Below, piece after piece: positions 1-5,267 of a DNA stretch of 5,267 bases. A program made the translations under genes and the position numbers. Source of the DNA: a bacterium (GTDB lineage: Bacteria > Pseudomonadota > Alphaproteobacteria > Caulobacterales > Hyphomonadaceae); assembly GCA_030824255.1 (NCBI GenBank), contig JAVBYB010000350.1:1-5267 (forward strand), written 5' to 3'. Each line of letters starts with the position of its first letter. The stretch's first letter is position 1. Below the pieces are notes generated by a model, which did not search any database, was not told the origin of the DNA, and saw only the letters and a program-made list of their open reading frames with translations.

Positions 1-243
1 CATCTCAAATTCACTCCACCCTACGAGATGCCGTTAGGCTTCGAGAAGATTCCCGGCGAAGTCGCCATCTACTGCAATGACGGCGACGTCCTCTTCCATG
101 ACGCCTATCTCTGGCACTCCGCTGCCAGCGCGACGGCGAGCCCGGCGGTTCGTCGTCATATCAGGGGCGCATGGTTCTCGGGACAACCGGACGAGGTCGA
201 AGGCGACTATCTCGAAGACTTCGTGAAGAACGCCGCTCGCTAG
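1..243 (+). CDS. Phytanoyl-CoA dioxygenase (PhyH)-like Fe(II)/2-oxoglutarate oxygenase, C-terminal fragment
   Basis: The reading frame is open from base 1, so the gene begins outside the window; 80 codons and the TAG stop remain. The fragment resembles the last third of the PhyH double-stranded beta-helix fold. It has a GDVLFHDAYLWHSA segment, typical of the strand carrying the distal iron-binding histidine (codon 115-117), and then RRHIRGAWFSG, where an arginine (codons 151, 154 or 163) would bind the 2-oxoglutarate carboxylate. The proximal His-x-Asp pair of the 2-His-1-carboxylate site lies upstream and is not visible. Family members are soluble enzymes that hydroxylate many small molecules, so the substrate cannot be inferred. 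An internal ATG at 28 is in frame, but translation in frame before it (HLKFTPPYE) looks like ordinary PhyH sequence, so it is not the start. The gene converges on the next one and shares its stop region. The family call is reasonably firm; the function is open. Confidence 0.72.
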   Translation, partial: HLKFTPPYEMPLGFEKIPGEVAIYCNDGDVLFHDAYLWHSAASATASPAVRRHIRGAWFSGQPDEVEGDYLEDFVKNAAR

Positions 244-746
244 TCCAGGTCGAGAATCGCGACATGGCGCGGTCCATCGACTTCCCTGAACACCAGCGCA
301 TACGGCGTCGGGCCATCCAGCGTCTCGCCATACACGTCCGCATAGAGCTTCTTCACGGCCGCGACCGCTGCCGGATCATCCCATGTCGCATCTTCGTCGC
401 CGTGTCCGACATAGGCCAGCGGCTTGCCGTCCAGCACCGGCCATGTGAATGCGTTGAACGTCGAGAAGCCAGGCGTCTTCTGCATCACCTCTTCGCTGAC
501 AGCGTCTTCAATCTCATCTTCCATGTCCGCATCATGCAGCTGGAAATCGCCATCGAGATGCTCCGACAGCTTGCCATCCGCCACGCACCGCGCGCACACC
601 GCAGGCTTCTCTCCGGCGACGTAGATCGCGGCGTCGTAAAGCCAGACAGAAGGCCGTTCGCATACATCGCACGGAGCCAGCGACCGCACGAACGCCCCAC
701 GCTCATACGCTCCCGGATGAAAGCGGAAGAAGGGCTTGTCGCTCAT
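240..746 (-). CDS. CbrC family (UPF0167) protein
   Basis: This 168-residue protein matches the small cytosolic CbrC/UPF0167 family. The family is named after E. coli CbrC, which is linked to colicin E2 tolerance and lies downstream of the CreBC regulon; its biochemical role is unknown. The N-terminus (FFRFHPGAYERGAF) is the usual family opening. Two CxxC pairs follow, C26/C29 and C51/C54, the second in the family-like context CARCVADG, and they could form a zinc site. The middle is strongly acidic (about residues 65-88). A TPGF motif at 91-94 starts the C-terminal half. From memory, relatives have a Trp/His/Cys-rich segment after TPG(Y/F), whereas this protein has WPVLDGKPLAYVG without Cys or His. 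The start is supported by AGGGTG at 754-759, 7 bases upstream of the ATG. The gene runs in the same direction as the hydrolase gene upstream but is separated from it by a terminator. Its TAG overlaps the TAG of the convergent oxygenase gene. Confidence 0.8.
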   Translation of the reverse strand: MSDKPFFRFHPGAYERGAFVRSLAPCDVCERPSVWLYDAAIYVAGEKPAVCARCVADGKLSEHLDGDFQLHDADMEDEIEDAVSEEVMQKTPGFSTFNAFTWPVLDGKPLAYVGHGDEDATWDDPAAVAAVKKLYADVYGETLDGPTPYALVFREVDGPRHVAILDLD

Positions 747-760
747 CTCGTGTCACCCTG

Positions 761-795
761 AAAAAGGCCCCGCAACATCATCTGCTGCGGGGCCT
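761..795 (-). terminator. Rho-independent terminator after the dienelactone hydrolase gene
   Basis: A perfect 10-bp inverted repeat is visible: AGGCCCCGCA at 765-774 pairs with TGCGGGGCCT at 786-795 across an 11-base loop. The A run at 761-765 becomes a T run on the minus strand directly after the stem, which gives the standard GC-rich hairpin plus U-tract in the leftward direction only. It starts 31 bases past the stop of the hydrolase gene (827), so it most simply ends that transcript. It stops just before the ribosome binding site of the CbrC-family gene (754-759). Confidence 0.88.
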
Positions 796-826
796 CGATC
801 AACTTGTGTACCGTGATCAGAGGGCG

Positions 827-1705
827 CTAGAGGCCCTTCTCGAACGTCGCCAGCAGGCGCGCCCACGCACGATCCGCCTGCACCTGATCGAACACCTGGC
901 TATCCGGCGGGCACCAGCCATGTTCGGCCGGATAGACTTCGACCTCTGCCGGAATGTTCTGCGCGTCGAAGGCGGCCTTCACCTTCTCCTTCACCGTGGT
1001 GTCCTGCTTGTCGTCGTTCTGCGCCACCGCGATCAGCACGGCCTTCGCCTTCATCTGCGGAACCAGCAGGTGCGGGCTATTGGGATTGGCCGTCGCAAGA
1101 CCGCCGCCATGGAAGCTGCCGCCGGCCGTCACGCGGTTCGGCACATGCGCCATCGTCCGCATCACCAGCGGACCACCCATGCAGTAGCCCGTCGTGCCGA
1201 TGCCGCGCGACAGGTCGACCTCTTTCTGCTTGTCGATCCAGGCGATCAGCGCCTGAGCGTCTTTCTTCGTGTTGTCCGGATTGCTGGTCGCCGCCTGCAT
1301 GAGCGGCACGAGTCGGGCGCGCACGGGCGGATCGCTGAACTTCTCGGTCAGCGCGTCGAACACCTGACCCTTCTGCGAGCGGTAGAACGGGTTCACCGTG
1401 AGCACGGCATAGCCGGACTGCGCAAGGCGGCGCCCCATCTGACGGAAGGCCGGCCGCAGGCCCATGATATCCGGCCAGACCAGCACCGCCGGCCACTTGC
1501 CAGCCGCCGGGGCCACATAGTGCGCGTCCGCCACGCCATCCGGCGTCGTGATCTCCACTTCCCGCTCGACTACGTCTTCCGGGTTCGGCGGCGCCGTGGT
1601 GCAGGCCGCGAGGGCTGCAATCGACATGGCGCCGAAACCGCGCCGCGACAGCCGACCCGCGTCGAAACCATCGGCATTGTCTTTTTCAGTATGCTCGTCG
1701 CACAT
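827..1705 (-). CDS. Dienelactone hydrolase family protein, predicted Tat-exported lipoprotein
   Basis: The 292-residue protein is an alpha/beta-hydrolase of the dienelactone hydrolase family. The N-terminus has a twin-arginine motif (SRRGF, residues 20-24), a short hydrophobic stretch and a lipobox LAAC ending at C35. This suggests Tat export followed by lipid anchoring, probably in the periplasm. The mature domain shows WPDIMGLRP (77-85), at the place where classical DLH has its conserved Glu. The nucleophile elbow is GYCMGG, with Cys175 as nucleophile. An Asp (D231 or D232) in AQNDDKQD and His262 in AEHGW complete the Cys-Asp-His triad. Family enzymes open lactones or cleave esters; the native substrate here is unknown, and no ring-cleavage pathway genes are nearby. 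The start is supported by AGGGAGAG at 1713-1720, 7 bases upstream, and by the complete Tat signal it yields. The gene is divergent from the MFS exporter and ends in a strong terminator. Confidence 0.9.
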   Translation of the reverse strand: MCDEHTEKDNADGFDAGRLSRRGFGAMSIAALAACTTAPPNPEDVVEREVEITTPDGVADAHYVAPAAGKWPAVLVWPDIMGLRPAFRQMGRRLAQSGYAVLTVNPFYRSQKGQVFDALTEKFSDPPVRARLVPLMQAATSNPDNTKKDAQALIAWIDKQKEVDLSRGIGTTGYCMGGPLVMRTMAHVPNRVTAGGSFHGGGLATANPNSPHLLVPQMKAKAVLIAVAQNDDKQDTTVKEKVKAAFDAQNIPAEVEVYPAEHGWCPPDSQVFDQVQADRAWARLLATFEKGL

Positions 1706-1712
1706 GGATCAT

Positions 1713-1720
1713 CTCTCCCT
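1713..1720 (-). promoter_or_regulatory. Ribosome binding site of the dienelactone hydrolase gene
   Basis: On the minus strand the sequence AGGGAGAG lies 7 bases upstream of the ATG at 1703-1705. This good Shine-Dalgarno match fixes the start that includes the whole Tat signal peptide. Confidence 0.7.
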
Positions 1721-1729
1721 TGATCGCTG

Positions 1730-1758
1730 ATCCGATCCCGTCTGGGTATCGCGGTCAA
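1730..1758 (-). promoter_or_regulatory. Candidate sigma70-type promoter for the dienelactone hydrolase gene
   Basis: On the minus strand, TTGACC (1753-1758) is a five-of-six match to the -35 consensus. It is followed after 17 bases by TCGGAT (1730-1735), which matches only three of six -10 positions. The placement gives a leader of roughly 20 bases before the hydrolase ATG, just enough for the ribosome binding site. The -35 box and spacing are good but the -10 is poor, so this is a tentative call. I found no equally good promoter for the divergent MFS gene in the same 157-base region. Confidence 0.3.
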
Positions 1759-1855
1759 CTGTCTGAATGCGGCGTCTGCTTGCGCCTGCGTACCGCCAGC
1801 CTAGACGAAATAGCGCGCAAGGCGCAAATGACGAGAATGCGTGCATTTCGGGCGA

Positions 1856-1862
1856 CAGGAAG
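1856..1862 (+). promoter_or_regulatory. Putative ribosome binding site that decides the MFS start
   Basis: CAGGAAG lies immediately before the ATG at 1863. AGGA is a recognisable Shine-Dalgarno core, but it is only about 2 bases from the start codon, closer than the usual 5-9. It favours 1863 over the in-frame ATG at 1767, which has no purine-rich site before it. Because of the short spacing the call is moderate. Confidence 0.4.
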
Positions 1863-3311
1863 ATGACAGATACCGATGGCCTGCCACTCCCGCGACGCAC
1901 CTTCGCGATTGTCGCCATCGCCCTCGGCATAACGCTGGCCGTGATCGACTCGGCCATCGCCAATGTCGCCCTGCCAACCATTGCGGCCGACCTCGACGCC
2001 GAACCCGCCCATGCGATATGGGTGGTCAATGGCTATCAGCTGGCCATCACCATTTCGCTGCTGCCCTTCTCCTCGCTGGGAGACCGGTTGGGCTATCGCA
2101 ACATCTACCTTGCCGGCCTTGCGGTCTTCACCCTTGCCTCGATCGCCTGCGCCTTCGCCACCTCCCTGCCGATGTTGACAGCCGCCCGCGTCGTCCAGGG
2201 CTTCGGCGCCGCCGGCATCATGAGCGTCAGCCCGGCGCTGCTGCGCTTCATCTATCCCCAGCGCCTGCTCGGCCGGGGCCTCGGCATCAACGCGCTGGTC
2301 ATCGCGCTTGCCGCTGCCGCCGGCCCCACCATCGCCAGCGCCATCCTCGCCATCGCGCCGTGGCCGTGGCTGTTCGCGGTCAACCTGCCCATCGGCATCC
2401 TCGCCCTGTTGTTCGCCTTTCCCTCACTACCGGCAACGCCCCGCTCGCCACACAAGTTCGACCTTGTGAGCACGCTGCTCTGCGCCGTCACATTTGGGCT
2501 TGTGATCGGCAGCATCGATGCCCTCAGCCAGGGCGAGGCCTTCTGGCTGTTCCTTGTCGAGCTCGCCATCGGCGGCGCGCTCGCCTGGATCCTCACCAAG
2601 CGCGAACTCCGCAGTCCCGCGCCCGTCCTGCCGGTCGATCTCCTGCGCATTCCGATCTTCACGCTCTCCATCGCCACGTCGGTTGCGTCGTTCATGGCGC
2701 AGATGCTGGCGATGGTGTCCTTGCCCTTCATGCTGCATGACATGGGCTTCGATGCGGTCTCCATCGGTCTGCTGATGACGCCGTGGCCGATAGCAATCGC
2801 GATCGCCTCCCCCATCGCAGGTCATCTCGCGGATCGCTATCCTGCTGGACTTCTCGGCGGCATTGGCCTCGGCATATTCTCGCTCGGCCTCCTGTCGCTC
2901 GCCCTGATACCAGATGCGCCCCGCGTCGAAGACATTGTCTGGCGCATGGCGCTGTGCGGCGTCGGCTTCGGCATGTTCCAGTCGCCCAATAACCGCGCGA
3001 TGATGTCAGCCGCGCCCAAGTCGCGCAGCGGCGGCGCAGGCGGCATGCTCGCCACCGCCCGGCTCTTCGGCCAGACCACCGGCGCCGCCCTTGTCGCCCT
3101 GATGTTCGTGCAGGTGCCCGGCCAGGGCGCGATGGTCTCGCTCTTCATTGCGTCAGGCTGCGCCCTCGTCGCCGGCTTCGTCAGCCTCGCCCGCCTTTAC
3201 GAACGCCCCAGCCTTCAAGTCATGCGCCCTTCCAATCCGGAGGCCGACCCGATGATGCACGCCGACACGCTCAGAAAGCAGGCCCGCGACGAGCCGCCAA
3301 AAGAGCCCTGA
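1863..3311 (+). CDS. MFS multidrug exporter, DHA2 (14-TM, EmrB/QacA/SmvA-like) family
   Basis: This 482-residue inner-membrane protein is predicted to export small, probably toxic, compounds by proton antiport. Fourteen hydrophobic segments can be read: about 13-34, 51-72, 80-100, 104-125, 139-163, 166-187, 200-219, 227-246, 265-289, 298-322, 327-350, 357-377, 393-416 and 422-444. Family motifs are present: IDSAIANVALPTIAADL (28-44) at the end of helix 1, motif A GDRLGYR (73-79) after helix 2, RVVQGFGAAGIM (109-120) in helix 4, and an A-like GHLADRYP (320-327) in the second half. A hydrophilic tail of about 38 residues follows helix 14. The start at 1863 fits family N-termini and has an AGGA-type site just upstream. 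An in-frame ATG at 1767 would add 32 polar residues that look non-coding. No membrane-fusion (EmrA-like) or regulator gene is adjacent, so the substrate is unknown. The LysE-type gene follows on the same strand. Confidence 0.9.
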   Translation: MTDTDGLPLPRRTFAIVAIALGITLAVIDSAIANVALPTIAADLDAEPAHAIWVVNGYQLAITISLLPFSSLGDRLGYRNIYLAGLAVFTLASIACAFATSLPMLTAARVVQGFGAAGIMSVSPALLRFIYPQRLLGRGLGINALVIALAAAAGPTIASAILAIAPWPWLFAVNLPIGILALLFAFPSLPATPRSPHKFDLVSTLLCAVTFGLVIGSIDALSQGEAFWLFLVELAIGGALAWILTKRELRSPAPVLPVDLLRIPIFTLSIATSVASFMAQMLAMVSLPFMLHDMGFDAVSIGLLMTPWPIAIAIASPIAGHLADRYPAGLLGGIGLGIFSLGLLSLALIPDAPRVEDIVWRMALCGVGFGMFQSPNNRAMMSAAPKSRSGGAGGMLATARLFGQTTGAALVALMFVQVPGQGAMVSLFIASGCALVAGFVSLARLYERPSLQVMRPSNPEADPMMHADTLRKQARDEPPKEP

Positions 3312-3380
3312 CCGCATTCCAATGCTGACATCCTTTGGCAGGACGGGCTGCTAGACCGGCGCCTGCCGCTGGAGCCGCCG

Positions 3381-4016
3381 ATGCCCGACCTGATCTCCCT
3401 GCCGACCTTGGGCGCCTACATCGCGCTCGTCCTCGCAATCAGCCTTGTCCCCGGCCCCAACGTCCTCTTCGTGATGACGCAATCTGCATGGCGCGGCCCG
3501 CGCGCGGGTCTTTTTGCCGCCACGGGCATCGAAAGCGCGAACATGCTCTATGTCTTCTGTTCCGCCGGCGGCCTCGCGAGCATCATCGCCGCTTCGGGCG
3601 CCGCTTTCGAGATCGTCAAATGGGCCGGCGCGCTTTATCTCGCGTGGCTCGGATTGCAGGCGATCCGATCCTCCTTTGCGCCGGTCAGCGAAGAAACGCC
3701 TCCCCTCGGCGAAGCCAGCGCCAAAGCCTGGCGCGATGGCATCATGGTCGGGCTCGGCAATCCCAAGACAATCCTCTTCTTCCTCGCCCTGCTGCCGCAA
3801 TTCATCGACCCGTCGAAGCCCATCTGGCTGCAGTCGCTGCTGCTTGGCTGTCTCGGCGTCTTGATCGATCTCCTGATCCAGCTTCTCTACATCGGCGCCG
3901 GTGGTCTCCTCTCCCGCGCCCTTTCGCGCAGCGCCGTCAAACGCTGGTTCGAACGCTGCATCGGAGGCGCCTTCATCGCGCTGGCGGTTGCGGCGGCGAC
4001 AGTACGGCGGGTTTGA
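3381..4016 (+). CDS. LysE/RhtB family exporter (amino acid or metabolite efflux)
   Basis: The 211-residue protein has the length and pattern of the LysE/RhtB family, small inner-membrane exporters that push amino acids, homoserine lactones or related compounds out of the cell. The signature PGPNVLFVMTQSAWRG (24-39) follows the first helix, with the continuation GLFAATGI (43-50). KWAGALYLAWLGLQAIR (80-96) is the conserved third-helix segment, and GLGNPKTILFFLALLPQF (124-141) is the other family hallmark. Hydrophobic segments lie at about 8-30, 43-70, 76-97, 120-141, 148-176 and 192-208. GGAG at 3371-3374, 6 bases upstream, supports the ATG at 3381. The gene begins 69 bases after the MFS stop on the same strand with no terminator that I can recognise, so shared transcription is possible. 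Downstream it converges on cysA. The substrate cannot be assigned from sequence. Confidence 0.9.
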   Translation: MPDLISLPTLGAYIALVLAISLVPGPNVLFVMTQSAWRGPRAGLFAATGIESANMLYVFCSAGGLASIIAASGAAFEIVKWAGALYLAWLGLQAIRSSFAPVSEETPPLGEASAKAWRDGIMVGLGNPKTILFFLALLPQFIDPSKPIWLQSLLLGCLGVLIDLLIQLLYIGAGGLLSRALSRSAVKRWFERCIGGAFIALAVAAATVRRV

Positions 4017-4035
4017 GGGCAACGACGCGCCGTCA

Positions 4036-4063
4036 TCCCGGAAGCCACGCGGCCATTCCGGGG
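4036..4063. repeat. Inverted repeat in the gap between the convergent LysE-type gene and cysA
   Basis: CCCGGAA (4037-4043) pairs perfectly with TTCCGGG (4056-4062). A nested GCC/GGC (4044-4046 with 4051-4053) around ACGC extends the hairpin, leaving a CA bulge. A T-G wobble at 4036/4063 would add one pair. It lies in the 67-base gap between two convergent genes, where a bidirectional terminator would be expected, but neither strand has a T run after the stem. It may be a terminator without U-tract, an mRNA 3'-end stabiliser, or one copy of a dispersed palindromic element of the kind that often begins GTCATCCCGG in alphaproteobacteria. The last idea rests on memory. Confidence 0.5.
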
Positions 4064-4083
4064 CCGGTAGGCCTATTGACCCT

Positions 4084-5205
4084 CTACCTGTCCAGCCAAC
4101 CCTCAGCCTTCGCCCACTTGAAGTCCGACGTCGCCGACGACGCCAGCTTCTCGGTCTCATAGCCCTCATGGCCGCCGCCATAGACGCGGCCGCCAATGAT
4201 GCGCACCTGCAGGCGTTGCGAGTTCGCGATCGGCACTTCCGCCGGCGCGTCGAACTCGATGCGATGCCTTGCCAGCCCGCATTCGATCGTCACGCGCCGG
4301 TTGCCGCCGATGCGCCGCGTGGACACGACCAGACCCGGAATCCCCGGCCCGCCATCCGTCACCATCGCGACATCCTCGGGCCGCAGGTAGAGCTGCGCCG
4401 GGCCATCCGGCAGATTGCCGACAGCGAGATCAATCACGCGCTCGTCCAGCGTCGCACGGCCATTGCCGATCACCACCGGGATCACGCTGGATTCACCGAT
4501 GAACGAGAACACGAACGGCGTCGCCGGCGTGTCGTAGATTTCGTCTGGCGTCGCCGACTGCTCGATCCTGCCCTTGCTCATCACGACCACACGGTCAGCC
4601 AGCTCCAGCGCCTCTTCCTGATCATGCGTCACGAACAGCGTGGTATGCCCCGTGCGATCATGAATCTCGCGCAGCCAGCGGCGCAGGTCCTTGCGCACGC
4701 GCGCATCCAGCGCGCCGAACGGCTCATCCAGCAGCAGCACGCTGGGCTCGATGGCCAGCGCCCGCGCCAGCGCCACGCGCTGACGCTGGCCGCCCGAAAG
4801 TTGCGAAGGAAAGCGCTTCTCGAGCCCCGACAGCTGAACCAGATCGAGCAGCTCCATCACGCGGCGCTTGATCTCCGTCTCGTTCGGCTTGTCCTTTTTC
4901 CGCGCCCGAAGACCGAACGCGATATTGTCCATCACCTGCATGTGCTTGAACAGCGCATAGTGCTGGAACACGAAGCCGACGCCACGATCCTGGATGCGGC
5001 TCTCCGCGGCGTCACGATCATCGAAATAGACGACACCCGAATCCGGTGTCTCGAGGCCGGCGATCGTGCGCAGCAATGTCGTCTTGCCGGAGCCCGACGG
5101 CCCCAGCAACGCCACCAGCTCGCCCGACCCGACGGTCAGCGACACGTCGTCCAGCGCGGCCATGCCTGCATACTGCTTGCGGATGTTGAGGGCACGGACC
5201 TGCAT
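4084..5205 (-). CDS. cysA: Sulfate/thiosulfate ABC transporter ATP-binding protein CysA
   Basis: The 373-residue protein is the ATPase subunit that powers sulfate/thiosulfate uptake on the cytoplasmic face of the CysTW permease, feeding cysteine synthesis. All nucleotide-binding motifs are intact: Walker A GPSGSGKT (35-42), Q-loop Gln81 in [12 protein letters not shown], signature LSGGQRQR (136-143), Walker B SVLLLDE (155-161), D-loop GALDAR (164-169) and H-loop His194 in VTHDQEEA. The segments [14 protein letters not shown] and [14 protein letters not shown] are typical of CysA within the sulfate/molybdate/spermidine ATPase group. Residues from about 236 to 344 form a TOBE-like regulatory domain with YLRPEDVAM (273-281). 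A tail of about 30 residues (345-373) follows. The length is close to E. coli CysA, about 365 residues from memory. A probable cysW ends 9 bases upstream on the same strand, which supports the assignment. The ribosome binding site is weak (GAGATAAG before the ATG). Molybdate or polyamine ATPases are less likely alternatives. Confidence 0.93.
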   Translation of the reverse strand: MQVRALNIRKQYAGMAALDDVSLTVGSGELVALLGPSGSGKTTLLRTIAGLETPDSGVVYFDDRDAAESRIQDRGVGFVFQHYALFKHMQVMDNIAFGLRARKKDKPNETEIKRRVMELLDLVQLSGLEKRFPSQLSGGQRQRVALARALAIEPSVLLLDEPFGALDARVRKDLRRWLREIHDRTGHTTLFVTHDQEEALELADRVVVMSKGRIEQSATPDEIYDTPATPFVFSFIGESSVIPVVIGNGRATLDERVIDLAVGNLPDGPAQLYLRPEDVAMVTDGGPGIPGLVVSTRRIGGNRRVTIECGLARHRIEFDAPAEVPIANSQRLQVRIIGGRVYGGGHEGYETEKLASSATSDFKWAKAEGWLDR

Positions 5206-5214
5206 GCGCTTATC

Positions 5215-5265
5215 TCAATGACGCCGCTGGGCGGCTAGTGAATTGGCGAAGCGCGATTCCAGATA
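5215..5265 (-). CDS. cysW: Probable sulfate ABC transporter permease CysW, last 16 codons
   Basis: On the minus strand the frame read from the window edge (complete codons from 5265) encodes YLESRFANSLAAQRRH and ends in TGA at 5215-5217. The other two frames also close here, but this one resembles the basic cytoplasmic tail of CysW proteins, which follows the last membrane helix (pattern LEWR...RRH, from memory). It ends 9 bases before the cysA ATG, as expected for the cysT-cysW-cysA gene order. The fragment is too short for certainty and rests mainly on context. The rest of the gene lies beyond the right edge. Confidence 0.6.
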   Translation of the reverse strand, partial: YLESRFANSLAAQRRH

Positions 5266-5267
5266 CG

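Noticed and set aside
171..761. A 196-codon plus-strand frame opposite the CbrC-family gene
   Set aside because: It is Arg-rich with no domain, and it overlaps both the oxygenase end in another frame and the recognisable CbrC-like frame.
806..1723. A 305-codon open frame on the plus strand opposite the hydrolase gene
   Set aside because: Its product is rich in Arg and His with no recognisable domain, as expected for the antisense shadow of a GC-rich gene. The minus-strand frame has a full catalytic triad and signal peptide.
1780..1807. TTGCGC...TAGACG as a promoter for the MFS gene
   Set aside because: The spacing of 16 is acceptable, but both boxes match the sigma70 consensus too poorly to support a call.
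1841..2740. A 299-codon frame inside the MFS gene in another phase
   Set aside because: Its product is Arg/His/Pro-rich and unlike any protein family I know, while the MFS frame has 14 helices and family motifs.
3337..3367. GGCAGG/CCTGCC inverted repeat between the MFS and LysE-type genes
   Set aside because: Only 6 bp of stem with a 19-base loop and no T run. It is weak and likely chance in GC-rich sequence, so it is not called as a terminator.
3351..4196. A 281-codon minus-strand frame opposite the LysE-type gene and overlapping the cysA 3' end
   Set aside because: Its composition is dominated by Arg, Glu, Asp and Gly without a motif. It is a codon-bias shadow.
3901..5238. A 445-codon open frame on the plus strand covering cysA in antisense
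   Set aside because: Its translation is Arg/His/Gln-rich low-complexity sequence without motifs, and cysA on the other strand carries every ABC ATPase motif. It also overlaps the end of the LysE-type gene.

Overview
The window is GC-rich (visibly well above 60% G+C, strong third-position G/C bias) and densely packed, with short intergenic gaps. The protein families point to a proteobacterium, most likely an alphaproteobacterium: a Tat-exported dienelactone-hydrolase lipoprotein with a WPDIMGLRP-type N-terminal motif, and a cysW-cysA sulfate transport pair. Genus-level placement is not possible from the sequence alone. I see no RNA gene, CRISPR array, insertion sequence, phage gene or toxin-antitoxin pair, and no gap longer than 300 bases.

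Left part (1-1705): the 3' end of a phytanoyl-CoA-dioxygenase-like Fe(II)/2-oxoglutarate enzyme runs rightward and meets a leftward CbrC-family (UPF0167) gene tail to tail. Their two TAG stops share one CTAG. Upstream of the CbrC-family gene lies a leftward gene for a predicted Tat-exported, lipid-anchored dienelactone hydrolase. The two leftward genes are separated by a clear intrinsic terminator that almost touches the ribosome binding site of the CbrC-family gene.

Middle (1706-4016): a 157-base divergent intergenic region separates the hydrolase from a rightward 14-helix MFS drug exporter of the DHA2 (EmrB/QacA/SmvA-like) type. A LysE/RhtB-type amino-acid or metabolite exporter follows 69 bases later on the same strand, so the two exporters could be co-transcribed. 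The exporter substrates cannot be deduced from sequence.

Right part (4017-5267): leftward sulfate/thiosulfate ABC transporter genes enter from the right edge: the last 16 codons of a probable cysW, then a complete cysA 9 bases later. cysA converges on the LysE-type gene, and the short gap between them holds an inverted repeat without a U-tract.

The window therefore looks like ordinary chromosomal housekeeping and transport genes in several separate transcription units. I did not find a new multi-gene system. The items most worth a second look are the terminator abutting the CbrC-family start, the divergent C-terminal half of that CbrC-like protein, and the inverted repeat between the LysE-type gene and cysA.
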